Shown here: positions 35,457 through 46,830 of the stretch, in pieces
Numbering within the stretch: position 1 is the first letter of the stretch
Layout: the number at the start of each line of letters is the position of its first letter
Assembly (NCBI RefSeq): GCF_049243985.1
Contig: NC_135379.1
Span: 19,428,001-19,492,000 of the forward strand
Source: Paroedura picta
Taxonomy: Eukaryota; Chordata; Lepidosauria; Squamata; Gekkonidae
Length of the DNA stretch: 64,000 nt
Direction of reading: 5' to 3'
Program-made: the position numbers and the translations under genes
Notes under the pieces: generated by a model
Told to the model about the DNA's origin: nothing
The model's input: only the letters and a program-made list of their open reading frames with translations
Databases searched by the model: none

Positions 35457-37172
35457 AGAATAATTGCTCTAGTACCTGAAGCCAACAAAGAGCTAAGGAC
35501 TGGATTCAGATTAAAGCTCCCAAGCTCAAGAACACCACAAAATACATAGAGATATACAATATAAAGAGCATTTAATGGAAAGAATAAAATAAGCAATGCT
35601 AAATATCTAAGCAGCTGTGTCAGACTTCCGTCTCCTCCTTATCTTACTCTCTGAAACTGTGGGCAGAATGAGAGGAATATTGATGGTTTTGTAGGCCTGA
35701 AGCCTAAACCAACATGTCTGAAAAGCCAAGAGATGAGTAGGCAAGCCAGTCTTTTGACAGATGTGTCGTAGGAGCTAAATCCTTCACTTTTGGAGAATCT
35801 TTTCTCTCCGTTATTGGAACATTCCTGTGTTAAGGATTCTTTGTGCATTTTTTCACGGTTCTCAAAAAGGTAGGCTGCACGAGTAACTGCATTGATTTTA
35901 TACCAATGATGCCAATTTGCCGAGTTTATTGAATAGTGCTCCAAGTAAAATCATGGAAGGCATAATTTTCTTCTCTCTGATTTTACACACTGCAATAAAT
36001 ATGACTAAAAAAGCAAACTTTGTATGATCTCTTCATCAGAGTGAGAAAGATGAAATGGGAAGGGGAGTGGTTGTAGAAGAAAAGTTAGTGCCAAGGGGGA
36101 GAGATGTGGCTAGAGGCAAAGGGGGCTACATCAAAGGGGAAAGGGGGCCCTGACATATTTTATTGCCCAGGGCCCCTGCAAACTTAGCATCTGCCCTGCA
36201 GGGGCTTAGAGAATATTCTAGTGTTGTTCTGTTTCTGAGAATAATGACCTGGGTTCACATTCTTGCAAAGAGAAGTGTGATCAAAATTACAAGGAAAAGG
36301 ATCACCTTCTCAATGACGTAGATCCTGCAAATCTGTGTAAACCCACCCTACATGGGGGCATTTTCGAACTTACCAAGGTACTGTAGGATCTTTTAACTCT
36401 TTTAACATACCTGTTAGCTGTTCTCATGTGGTTGATTGATATCAAATGGTGTCACTGCTGAAACTTTACAAGTAGGAGGAATAATGAATAGCAAATAATC
36501 AATTTGCAACATGTAATTCCGGACAATCATTTGTTTAAAAAACTCCTAGGAGATACAAACAATATTATTATTTTGTGCAGAACATTGTGTTGCCAAACAA
36601 TGAATAATACATCAATCTTCCTACTGCTTGAGATGAACATATTTGCAAATTAAGTGACTGGGTAGTTTTAGCATTTAGCCTGCTTGGGTTGCTGTAATTG
36701 TTTCCTTGCCAAACAACAAGTGATTAAAATGTCAGATACTGTGTGCAAGTGATAATACTATTGCCAGTCATCCATAATAAACGCATCACTGTAAGCATTA
36801 CAGAGTCCAGTGAAAGACATAATAGAAGTTCCCTGAAGTCAAGTGACCTGGAAATAAATAGTTGAGACAGCCAGCCATAATGATCGTTTCTGATTTATGT
36901 TATTTTTAGTTTGTCTTGCAATTTAATTATAAAAGAGCCAAGATCTCCACCAAGGATTAGAGAAGGTGCACGGTAACCACACCTTCCAATCTACTATGTA
37001 GGATGAGATGGAAGCAGGCAGGAAATTATGCTGCTTATCTTCCAGGTCTTTTCTCATGGTCTGTTGGTACCTGATGGCCATATTAACCTCCTCCAGTTTC
37101 AGCCTATGGAAAGGAAACTAGATGAGGTCTTGATGCCACAAACTGAAGCCAAATCAAAGGGGCAGAGAGAAT

Positions 37173-37315
37173 GGCGCTGTGGGTCATTGGCAGAGCATCT
37201 GCTTTGCATGCAGAAAGTCCCAGGTTCCATCCCTGGCATTTTTCAGTTAAAAGAATCCAGCAGCAGGTGAAATGAAAAACCTGTGCCTGACCTTTTAAGG
37301 CTCCACTGCAAGTCA
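37173..37315 (+). mobile_element. tRNA-Ala-like SINE
   Basis: GGCGCTGTGGGTCATTGGCA (A box) and CAGGTTCCATCCCTGGC (B box) form a tRNA-Ala-like head, followed by CAGCAGGTGAAATGAAAAAC. The tRNA-like part does not fold as an intact tRNA by eye and is joined to a SINE body, so it is not called a tRNA gene. Confidence 0.75.
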
Positions 37316-37323
37316 GTCTAGAA

Positions 37324-37919
37324 CAGGCTTTCTCAGCCAAGGTTTCCTGATGGCCCTGAAAGGCTTTCCCAAAACAGTGGGAGTTAATATTTTTAAATAT
37401 ATTTTTTAAATATGTCTTAAACATTTAGAAGAAGAAGAAGAGTTGGTTCTTATATGCCACTTTTCTCTACCCGAAGGAGGCTCAAAGCAGCTTACAATCG
37501 TCTTCTCTTTCCTCTCCCCACAACAGATACCGTGTGAGGTGGGTGAGCCTGAGAGAGCCCTGTTATCACTGCTCAGTCAGAACAGCTTTATCAGTGCTGT
37601 GACGAGCCCAAGGTCACCCAGCTGGTTGCATGTGGGGGAATGCGGAATCAAATCCAGCTCACCAGATCAGAAGTCCGCACTGCTGGCTCTATTATTTATT
37701 GAATGATATGACCATATATGGTCATATTGACCTGCCTATCCCTCCCAAAATGGCCAATGATGGGCCTGGACGGGGTGGAAAGGGGAGGAGCCACAACTGG
37801 GTGCATAGAGAGCTGTGCTTCCCAACCATATTCTGCACGATTGCACTACTTCTATGGTTCCTTGAAGCCTAAAGAATGTTTCGCGAGTTTCTCAATGGTA
37901 AAAAATTTCAGAAAGGCTG
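37324..37919. mobile_element. hAT-like element split by a SINE
   Basis: The ends CAGGCTTTCT and AGAAAGGCTG are inverted. The flanks GTCTAGAA (37316-37323) and GACTAGAC (37920-37927) agree at 6 of 8 bases, fitting an old 8-bp hAT target duplication. A minus-strand SINE (37430-37692) lies inside. No transposase is visible. Confidence 0.6.
37430..37692 (-). mobile_element. tRNA-derived SINE (ACTCTTCTTC tail) within a hAT-like element
   Basis: AAGAGTTGGTTCTTATATGC, CTACCCGAAGGAGGCTCAAA, ACCGTGTGAGGTGGGTGAGC and AAGGTCACCCAGCTGGTTGC give a long, well-preserved copy. The A-box end is clipped at CACTGCTGGCTCT. Confidence 0.9.
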
Positions 37920-38550
37920 GACTAGACACTGCTGTCCTTGATATATCACATTAGATAGATAGCAGGCACAAGCGCCCTAACTAACTAGAAGCAACAGCTC
38001 ATGACATGGGGTCCAAATACACAGAAATGTGTGCATGTAGGCTCCATCCCCGTGATCAGGAATATTTGAAAAAGCAGAGCCCATGTTCTTGAGCCACCAA
38101 GATGGTATCCATGGATGGGTATGTGGGGCCAACACCCTTGTACCTACTCGTTAATTTCCATGATATTGTTTTGCAGAGGACTAGTACAACACAGCTTCCT
38201 GTGATCACATCAGCTTTTGGCACCAGGGGCCTAAATACAAGGACTTTTTTTCTCTTTGAATTTTGCAGTGTCTTCTTTCTAGGCAGGGCTTGGTTTTGGC
38301 TTGTCAGATTGACTAGGAGAATCTGTGCTTTGAAATGAGTTTTATGAATCTTGCAACATTGTGCCCTTTGTGCCAGCTAGTTTGTGGTTTTGGGTGGCTT
38401 CTGTTTTCATATTGTCATGGATTCTCAAGTTGAACACTGGGTTGGGTTCCCTGGTTTTACAATTGTTGACTTTATATCAGCACTCCTATTACAATTGGCT
38501 AGGTGGATTCTCTGGTTTGACACTAGCTTGGATTCTTGGGTTGTGCATTT

Positions 38551-38690
38551 ATAGAATCATAGAATCATAGAGTTGGAAGGGGCCACACAGGCCATCTAGT
38601 CGAACCCCCTGCTCAACGCAGGATCAGCCCTAAGCATCCTAAAGCATCCAAGAAAAGTGTGTATCCAACCTTTGCTTGAAGAAGCAAAGG
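38551..38690 (-). mobile_element. CR1 LINE 3' end fragment
   Basis: It has the same ATAGAATCATAGAATCATAG start and GGAAGGGGCCACACAGGCCA core as the other CR1 copies. It stops at about 38690, where a short AAGCAAAGGTTGGGCTTG inversion-like junction follows. Confidence 0.8.
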
Positions 38691-39252
38691 TTGGGCTTGT
38701 CATGTTATGTTATGTTAGGCTTGTCACATTGTCCCATACTTCTGCTGGGATTCCCTGGTTCTGCATTGTTTTTTTGGGGGGTGGGGGGAGGTTATTGATT
38801 TTATATGCTTTGGGAGGCTTTGCTGGTTCTTGTGTCTTTGGATATTCTTTGCCCTGAAGGAAATATGCAATCCCCCCCCACACACACACACATACAGAAA
38901 ACACTGGATGGGTAGGGGGCACCTTGTTCAGCAGCCCACACCATTCATTTCAAACTTGGGGGTTTATTTAAAATTGCAGCACTGATGGATATTATTCACC
39001 ATCTCCCACGTCTCTCGGTTGACTAAGGCCTTCCCAGCATTGAGTAATTGGAAGGCAGGGGGCGTTGTCAGAAAGCAACCTTATGACTGGCAGGGTTAAT
39101 CAGAGATGCTGTGGGAATCTCTGGGGCGTATATTTTTACAGCTGCAGGCTGAATATAGGACTGTGACAATATCTGTTTTGGTAAGTGTTTTGATTAATCA
39201 GTTACAGACAGGCAGGTTGGAAAGGCTGTTAATTCTCCGTTTCTGGAAAAGC

Positions 39253-39269
39253 GGGGGGGGGGGGGGGGG
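39253..39269. repeat. poly(G) tract of 17
   Basis: The longest of many G or C homopolymers here; others include 7176-7189, 8743-8754, 28263-28272 and 44862-44873. Confidence 0.9.
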
Positions 39270-39527
39270 AATTCCTTCCAGTACAAATACATAGGCAGAT
39301 TTTTTTGAATGGGTTTTTGAGGAACGACTGGGAAAGTTGGGGGGAGGGAGAGACAAAACTTCATTGGAGCAAGGGCCACAAGCCATAGAGAGAACAGGAG
39401 GACTGCCACTATTTCTTCCCAGTGGAGCTTCCTTGTAGGGTTGCCAGATTTTAAACTGGTGGGTTGAGCTGTCCCCTTAATAGCACTTTGATCTGCAGCA
39501 AATGCCATTGTCCGGCTTTGTGCAGCA

Positions 39528-39612
39528 ACCCTGGACTTCCCTGGCGGTCTCCCCTCCACATTGTAACCAGGGCTGACCCTGCTTAGCTTCTGAGATTGGG
39601 CTAGCCTATTGA
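39528..39612 (-). mobile_element. 5S-rRNA-derived SINE head fragment
   Basis: CAGGGCTGACCCTGCTTAGC and TTCTGAGATTGGGCTAGCCT are the complement of a 5S-like internal promoter region (GCTAAGCAGGGTC). The block is better preserved here than at 44512-44705. Confidence 0.7.
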
Positions 39613-41067
39613 AATGACTGGATGTGTAATTCTTGTTTAGATGGCAAGCCTCCTCGCTTGTCTTTAACAGCAGAAGGGATAGCAAACAGTAAGGAAAGCT
39701 GTTAACCTGTACTAAAAAAAAATGGCCCATATGTGGAGGAATAACCTTCAAAGTACCTATGATGTACCTACACAACCACACCACGCAAAATTCACCAATG
39801 GGAAGGCTTCCATAGTAGAAGGAATGGGTCTGTCCAGCATAAAAGGTACCTTTCGGGTTTCGGACTAATGGAGGTGAGAGCTAAGTAATTGAGGTGGGAT
39901 GGAGAATCAACAAGGTCCATCACTACTAATTAAACCTCTGTTGAAGGGACAGGATATTTTTCCACTTAAGTAGGTAGCCTTAATTATACTGCATATATGC
40001 TTTTGTGAGATAGCTGTACCAGGTATACAAAGCAAATCCTAAATCAGCAGATTGGGGAGGGGGACGAATTGTGAGCAATGAGGTTAAAGGCCACAAAATG
40101 CAAGAGGCACCTTCTGTGACATCATTTTGCAGAACTCAAAAAGGTACAAGATAAAATCAGTCACTGCTCCCAACAGCTATGCACGGAGAAAACTCAACCT
40201 TCTGCTCTGCTGTACAAAAATGAAAAATGGACCCAAATTTGGCATCAAAAACTGCAACACTCAGAAACCCAAAGAAAAACATTCTAATCTACCACAAGGT
40301 TTTCACCACAAAGCTAAACATCACCATTCCTCAGCAAAGCCACTTCTAAGAGAGTCTGCAGTATGGAACTGCTGCATCAGAGATTATCAACAGATCTCAA
40401 GTAGACATGACTAATTCCGCACCCGTTGCAAGTGTTCAACTACCTTAACATAACTAGGACTTCAGTCCTATCCAGTAACCTCAGCCCAAACCTAAAGATT
40501 ATGACGGGCTTCAAATTGGGATAACTCTACCTAAGCTTGCACTGCTGAGGAGGCTGTATTACCCACTAGTTACAGCTGTTGCCAAAACTTATTGTTCTTA
40601 ACTTATACTTTTGAGCTTGGCACAGAGATGTCACACATGGCTTTTACTTTTCATCAGCTTTTAACTCCGTAATTCTTCCCCTTCCCCATGGATGTGGGCA
40701 TGCCCAAGGATTGAGGATTCACTCCTTGTATCTCCTGGAAGCGGGCTGGAGTTCACAAAACCTTATGCGGCTGGTCAGTGTTTTCTACCTTTGTGTGTTT
40801 GTGTGTGTCAATTCATACACATGGCCAAGCAGGCTCTGGTTCTCTTGTACCACAGTAAATATGCTGTCTTTAGATGTGCTACAAGTCGATGTTTTATTTT
40901 TTCATAGACCTTTGTGCATATGGAGAGGCACATGCTTACTCACAAGTATACATAGTGCTTACTCACTATTAAGTTCTAGTAGTACTTCCTCTGAGATTTG
41001 TATGCACCGGGTTGTAGTCTCTGTAATTGTTCATAATTCTGGCCAGGCACCAAGTAGTTGTGAAACT

Positions 41068-41218
41068 AAAGGGTGCTTTCACACATGCTGGATAATGCAT
41101 TTCAAATTCACATTAGCAGCTGTCTGCAAGTGAATTTTGCCATTTCACACAGTAAAATTCAGCTGCAAAGTGCAGTGAAAGAGGATGGAAAGTGCATTAT
41201 TTAGCATCTGTGAAAACT
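41068..41218. mobile_element. ~150-bp foldback MITE upstream of STEAP1
   Basis: The left arm GCTTTCACACATGCTGGATA and the right arm (complement of GCATTATTTAGCATCTGTGA) pair over about 75 bases with mismatches. It lies about 200 bp upstream of the CpG island. Confidence 0.6.
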
Positions 41219-41248
41219 CTCAGATATTCCTAAAGACTTGTTTGAAGA

Positions 41249-41436
41249 CAGCATGTGTAGTGGTTGAAATATTAGACTAGGACTGGGGCGATCTGGGACC
41301 AGTTCTCTTGTATAATCTCGGGAATTGGCAGGTCACTCCTTGGGCCAGGCACCTTCAGCCACTCCTACCTCTCAAGGTTGTTGTGAGGATAAAAAGGAGG
41401 CAAAAAAACACACACATGGGCTGCCGTGAGCGCCTG
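41249..41436 (+). mobile_element. tRNA-derived SINE abutting the STEAP1 CpG island
   Basis: GTGTAGTGGTTGAAATATTA is the A-box part. GCCACTCCTACCTCTCAAGG and TTGTGAGGATAAAAAGGAGG match the second SINE family (copy at 32560). The CpG-rich sequence starts directly after it. Confidence 0.75.
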
Positions 41437-42400
41437 GAAGAAAGCGTGGGACAAAGAGGGAAAGTGTGCTCGAGAGACAGGAGCGTGCTCGGCTGCGTCC
41501 TCTCCCGGCACAGCTCAACCGAGCTCCCCGCGCCAGAGCGAAGGAGGAGCCGGCGAGGCGCAGACTGGCTAAGGGATGCTGCAGGCGGGGCGGCGGGGGG
41601 CGGAGCGGCCGTTTGCATGCCGAGCGGCCAAACCTGCAGGCGCTCCAGGGAGACGCCGGCCGGCGGAGCGGAGCTGCTCGCGAAGAGGCAGGCGGAGTTG
41701 TAAGTAGGGAGCCTGACTCTCTGGCCGCGGGTCGCCGGCCGGTCTCCGGCTTGGCCGCCCCGAAGAGGGGCGTTCAGGGAGGGGCTGAGCCCCGTCTCTC
41801 CAGGGCTCGGGCCAGCTTCAACGCCGGCCGGCCTTTCCCTCTCCTCTCCCGCAGCCCTGGCGCGCACACCCCCTTCTGCAAACAAGGTTTCTTTAGTGCA
41901 CCGCTGGGAACAGGCGAGCAGGAGCCCGTGACGTTGCTGCCTACGTCACGGGGCACGAAATGTCCACGCGTTGCAACAGAGGGGGGTTTTGTCCGGGAGC
42001 TTTACCGGCAAGACCGCCTTGTTTGGTTAAGCTTGGCAGGGGATCCCGGGAGCTGCCGCCGCAGGATTTGCGCCCATCCTGCTCGGACTTGCACTCGATG
42101 GCGCCTCGCGGTTGTACGAAGGCTCAGCGGGGGTCCCGGCACCGGCGCCTCCTGCGACGGCTTCCACGAGAGAGGCGTGTTCCGTCTGGAATCCGGCGGC
42201 GAGGGGGCGGGGCGCCAGCGCTCACGTGGGCGCGTTCGCTTCGGAGCACGTGCAGGTCCTTCAGGCTCAGTTGGGGGCGTTTTGCGCGCGACAGGGAACC
42301 CCGCTTTCCCACAGCTCGCTTTTGTGCAGGGGTGGGTCTGCATAGGGCCCCTGCAGGCCGTCCAGAAAAGTTGCCTATGTCAGGACAGAGATTGCTGCTG
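41400..42400 (+). promoter_or_regulatory. STEAP1: CpG island, likely STEAP1 promoter
   Basis: GC and CpG content rise sharply here against AT-rich flanks. Tandem GC boxes (GGCGGGGCGGCGGGGGGCGG) lie at about 41584-41603, an octamer-like TTTGCAT at 41612-41618, and paired CRE half-sites TGACGT (41929-41934) and TACGTCA (41942-41948). The island is 6 kb upstream of the STEAP1 start exon with no other gene between. Long open frames here, on both strands, follow from the scarcity of stop codons in GC-rich DNA and are not taken as genes. Confidence 0.75.
41440..41699 (+). other. STEAP1: candidate STEAP1 non-coding first exon
   Basis: A strong donor, GAGTT|GTAAGTAG, sits at 41699/41700 inside the CpG island, just after the GC boxes. 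It would pair with the acceptor at 47980, giving a first intron of about 6.3 kb. The 5' boundary is unknown and the assignment rests on position and donor quality only. Confidence 0.4.
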
Positions 42401-42420
42401 CTGCAGAGTCACTCTCCTCC

Positions 42421-42465
42421 TCCCCCCCACCCCCACCCCCACCCCCACCCCCACCCCCACCCCCG
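42421..42465. repeat. (CCCCCA)n tract at the edge of the STEAP1 CpG island
   Basis: About seven CCCCCA units. The complementary G-rich strand could form a quadruplex. Confidence 0.95.
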
Positions 42466-42746
42466 GTCTGTATGCTGATTCTCAACAAGCCGACTATAGC
42501 CCTGCTTCGGATCCCTATACTGTATACAAGAGATCAGCCTTTGGGCCATGGTGGTACCAGGGAGTGATGGCAGCTGGCCATGCCTCTCTGCCACAAACCC
42601 CCAGAAGTGAGGCCAGGGTTTAAATGGCTGGAGGCAAGGGTTTAAATGGCTGGAGCCTCTCCCCTTCCCACCCCCTCCAGGCTCATCATTGGCCACTGTG
42701 TGAGGAGGGCGGGTTAGTTTGCCCAAATTAGGGTAGAGTTTTAAAA

Positions 42747-42783
42747 AGAGTCAGTGTGATGTAGTTGTTAAGAGTGGCATCGT
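42747..42783 (+). mobile_element. tRNA-SINE head remnant
   Basis: GAGTCAGTGTGATGTAGTTG and TTAAGAGTGGCA match the SINE head; the remainder is absent. Confidence 0.55.
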
Positions 42784-44309
42784 GCTGAAAGGACAGAGGA
42801 AAGGAAGGACGGAGAGGCTGCACCTGCCCTGTTTAGATCCACTGCTGGAGGCTGACAATGGTGGCAGGGAGGCAGCAGATAGACGTGTTCTGGCCCCCCT
42901 GAAAGCTCCATCTCCCTGTGCCTGTGCAGTTCCACACCTTCCTTGCCTTCACTACCAAGCTCTGGGGGATTTCCACTGTACATCCCATGCTACCAGGCCT
43001 GCAGCGTGAATACTGGACCGCAGGGACAGGGGAAGAGTAGAGGGGCAAGCTGCAGCCCTCGCACTGCAGGGAGGGATGGAAGGAAAGATCAGGAGCTGTA
43101 CCTGTCCTGCTCATGTCTGCTGGCAGAGGTCGGCTGTCAAGAGGGGCAAGGAGGGAGCACACAGGCATGCTCCACCTCCCCAAAGGCTGCAACTTGTGTT
43201 GGGCTGCTCACTTGGAGGAGAGCAGCTTCCTCGTCATCTTTTGCCTTCACCAATAGGAAAAAAGGCAGTCTGGTTTCATCAGGGGTTGCTGGGCAGATTT
43301 TTCAAACTGCCTTTTTCTTATTAGCAGAATACCCTCACTAATCAGCTCCAGTTTTAAGAAGTGAGTTGTTGGCAACCACAGTACAAGTTTATTATATGGG
43401 AAGGCCAAGTTCAAAAAATCACATAATGTGCTACAATTCTTAGTGTGTCCAGCTGTTTTAGCAATGCAGTAGTCTGTACTCCATTCTCAGTTAAAGCACT
43501 GGATATTCTGTAGATATACTGACTTAAATTCTGTTTCACTTATGCTCATAAAATACATCTATGTTATCAATTAAGGTCTAGGCCCTTGTGATCAATTGAG
43601 GTGACTAGTTTGACATTCTGACAACTTATAACTTGGTTTTCTAGCAAGGAAAACTCCTTTGCTTTTGGCTGATTTTTCCAGATGGCTACTCCTGTTGTGT
43701 TGCTTCAGATGAGCATGTTAGTATTTCCATGGTATTAGTTTTGGCATATGATCAATTCTTAACAATTGGGCAGCAATGAGCCCCTCTTCTGTGTTTGTGG
43801 CTGCAGAGGACCAGAACTTTGAAAGAAAAAAAAACAGGAGAAAAGTAGCTGCTGGAGCTATATATTATAAGCAGGCATAAACTGTGAGGTAGTATCAATC
43901 CCATGGCACAGAAATAATGGTGGTCGCCTTCGCTTGGTGTCTTGAGAGAATTAGTGAATTTGCAAGGTTGTAGCTCTGTGTGGGATGCCGCTCTCAGGCT
44001 CTTCTTTTCAACCAAAGCTTGTTTTCGTTTTCTTTGGTTTCTGAAAAGGAAAAGTACTGAGCGGCATCAGCCCTGTGTGCCAAAAAGAACTAACAAAACC
44101 TTGATTTTTCTACACTTTTTTTAATAGACAAGAAACACTTCTGAGAGGCCTGAAAACAAAACAGGAGCGGGAAGGCAAAATAAACCCTTTCAAACGCTGT
44201 GTGCCAAATTTAACTTTAGCTTTAGAAGCTTGGGTTTTTTGCACCATTGCCCTGCAATGGGATTTCACAACACAAAAGGAACCAAAGTAATTCCTAAAAA
44301 TGATGCAGC

Positions 44310-44331
44310 AAAAAAAAAAAAAAAAAAAAAA
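44310..44331. repeat. poly(A) tract of 22
   Basis: A homopolymer run without an identifiable retrocopy upstream. Confidence 0.9.
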
Positions 44332-44511
44332 GCACCCTAACCACCCCCCCCCTCAATATTTTCATCAGGTTTTATCTCCCCAGATACGTGGCTCTGCTAC
44401 TGCATTTTAACCTGCCCCTTCATGCCTAGAGCAAACAGATGCCAATTTTCTTGAGCAAATTGGCATTCCATTGGAAAGGCTTACTTTGGCTGCTTATACA
44501 TGGTGGTTAAA

Positions 44512-44705
44512 AATGCCCTCAAGTCACAGCCAACTTATGGCAAAGTCACAGGGTTTTCACGGCAAGTGATACACAGAGGAGGTTTGCCATTGCCTGCCTC
44601 GGCCTAGCAACCCTGGCTTTCCTTGGGGGCCTCCCATCCAAACACTACCCAGGGCTTCTGAGATCTGATGAGATCGGGTTTGCCTGGGCTAAGTCAGAGC
44701 ATGTT
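44512..44705 (-). mobile_element. 5S-rRNA-derived SINE (SINE3-like)
   Basis: The complement of about 44620-44700 resembles the 5' half and internal promoter of 5S rRNA: CAGGCAAACCCGATCTCATC and GATCTCAGAAGC, then TTGGATGGGAGGCC. The other end (CAAGTCACAGCCAACTTATG) is the SINE body. It is on the minus strand and diverged. Confidence 0.75.
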
Positions 44706-45315
44706 GATAAGTGGGAACTGCAAAAATGCACCACCACCATGGTGGCAGCAGCAGCAGCAAGTCACTTTAGATTGGAATGGCATGCACACAGTTTGTACCA
44801 CTCACTTCTTCCACCATCTTCACCCTTCCCCTTTCTTTATAGCATCTATGCAAAGTACACCGGGGGGGGGGGGCTGAGCCCCAGCAACCTCCTTCCACTT
44901 CCCAGTTGAGCTTCACTGCAATGCTCAGCTGGAGGAGAGGAGTGCTTAAGACTAACAAAAAGGCATGTGGAGCTTAGCAGTCATGTAGAAGCTCCCATTA
45001 CTTCTCAGGGGCTTCCTGCATTCCATGTTGGTGAAAATCTCCATGTGTCTATAGCCTTTATCCAACGCAAATGTGCTTGTGACCTGTCTGTCTATGAATA
45101 ATTTACATGGAAATTGGAAACCCCTTAATTTCATTGACTTTCACCAAACCGCTGAGGACATGACCTCTGGAATATTTGTGACTTTATCACAAAAATGTCA
45201 AAAGGAAAAAATGAGCATGCATATTTTGAGCAGGTGACAATTAGTCACAAACCTTCAGCCCCTTCATGATTAACACAGAAGTAAGACAAGGAATTACAGG
45301 ATCGCTATGGAGAGG

Positions 45316-45415
45316 AACGTAATGGCAAATCACCTTGGAACACCACTTGCCTTGAGTGCCCTATGGGGTTGCCATAAGTTGGCTGCAGCTTAACGGTACC
45401 ATATACACAAACACA
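45316..45415 (+). mobile_element. 5S-SINE/LINE 3' tail fragment
   Basis: TGGCAAATCACCTTGGAACA, CTATGGGGTTGCCATAAGTT and GGCTGCAGCTTAACGGTACC form the + strand version of the same 3' body, ending in an ACAAACACAC tail. Confidence 0.55.
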
Positions 45416-46536
45416 CTAGAGTTCCAGAAAGGAAATTTCTGAAGTGCGGGCAAATGATAACAGAGATGTGCTGACTTTGAGGTGGAGGGGACAAATTCAA
45501 GTAATTTATGATAGATAGAATTTCAGGAGTTCCAGTGGTAAACTTTTGAAAACATGCCTGAACTACACAGGCACTCCCACAGCAGAGTAAATTTGTCTTA
45601 GATATAGTATTACCTTGAACCAAAAGCCAACAATTGTTTCTACCCTTGCTAAAGATGTACTATAAATAAAGTTTAAATTAGGGACGTTTATTGAGAAATA
45701 AGCCCCATGGTGTTCAGTTGTATTTATATCCATTAGTTTGCATATAGTTACAATCCAGAGGTATACTTTGGCTCATTCTATTGCAGGCAGGGTCTACAAG
45801 AAATGTTGATTTGATTGAATCATTTAAGAGAGATGTCAATAGTTATATGGCTTGAGCTAATTTTTTCAAACCATAATTTAACATTCTACTTTTATTCAAT
45901 CATTAAAAGGCCTTGTTTGGGGGTTGGGGGAGAGAACTTGCCAACCCCAGTTTTTTGTTTACAAAACTAAAAAAAACAAAAGGTGAATTTCCCTATATCA
46001 TCCACATGTTCTCAAATCCTTTGGTAGATATGAACTGGACTGGACTGCCAGGCATGTTTACTATAAAATAAGTCTCACTGAGCTGAGGAGCATGTATATG
46101 TGCTTACTTTAGAGCTTGTGAGACAGCAGCTTTAGAAATGTTAATTCGATGAGTAATCCTAGTGTCTAATAAAAGTTCTCCTTGTCTTATCTTTCTTGCC
46201 GTTATGTTAGTTGCTTGACTCTTTTCCTGTGCATTCCCTGGTATATCTTTCCATCTCTGTCATTTGGAAATGTTTGTAAGCCTCTAGGCAGTACCATGTG
46301 GCTTGTCTTACACTGCAGATGCCAAAATAAATATTGAGGAGTCTGAACGGCCTGCTTTAATATGCTCACTTTTGGCATCCTTGCTCACTTTTGGCATCAA
46401 CACCCCTGAGACTAGGTGAAGCAACTGCTTCCATTGAAGCCTGGGAATTTATTTTTAGCTGCCCTGTAAACATTTGCTGGGATCTGCATTTTCAAGTAGA
46501 GTGGCCAGAAAACTACAGCTTAATTGCTGTTGATTT

Positions 46537-46555
46537 AAAAAAAAAAAAAAAAAAA
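46537..46555. repeat. poly(A) tract of 19
   Basis: A homopolymer run in otherwise unique STEAP1 intron 1 sequence. Confidence 0.9.
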
Positions 46556-46694
46556 CCGCCAGGGAGCCCTTTTAGCATATTTATAATAACCATGTGCTTT
46601 TTGAATTTCCACATCTGTCTGGAGTGAGTCAAGACCATGTTTTAACAAAGCATCTGGCCTTAAGTCTTCCGTTAATGCTTGCTTCAGCACTGAA

Positions 46695-46830
46695 GTTATG
46701 TATTTATTTATTTATTTTATTTATTTAGATTTAGATTTATATACCGCCCTCCCCGAAGGCTCAGGGCGGTTTACATTAAAACTAATCAACGATACATGAA
46801 ACAGTCTTCGTTAAAACATACAGTAAATAA
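46695..46830 (-). mobile_element. LINE 3' tail fragment
   Basis: A TTTATTTATTTAGATTTAG run is followed by ATACCGCCCTCCCCGAAGGC and CAGGGCGGTTTACATTAAAA, a common sauropsid LINE tail read on the minus strand. Confidence 0.65.

Larger units (their letters stand above)
33810..37172. other. intergenic, possible conserved non-coding block
   Basis: Repeats are at 34180-34345 and 35393-35456. The stretch 36400-36940 is repeat-free, AT-rich and full of ATTA/TAAT cores, and might be a conserved regulatory element. No gene is seen. Confidence 0.4.
37928..41067. other. intergenic upstream of STEAP1, no gene seen
   Basis: It holds a CR1 fragment, a 5S-SINE piece and poly(G). A 196-codon minus frame at 39194-39784 crosses the poly(G) tract and the 5S-SINE, so it is not a gene. 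Confidence 0.45.

Noticed and set aside
37173-37250. tRNA-Ala gene
   Set aside because: A and B boxes are present but mutated, the acceptor stem does not pair well by eye, and a SINE body follows; called a SINE.
39194-39784. 196-codon minus-strand frame
   Set aside because: Runs through a 17-base poly(G) tract and a 5S-SINE fragment; no domain.
41466-42623. 385-codon + frame in the CpG island
   Set aside because: Low-complexity Arg/Gly/Ala/Pro sequence, overlapped by similar frames on both strands; GC-rich DNA simply lacks stops. It crosses the likely first-exon donor and the (CCCCCA)n tract.
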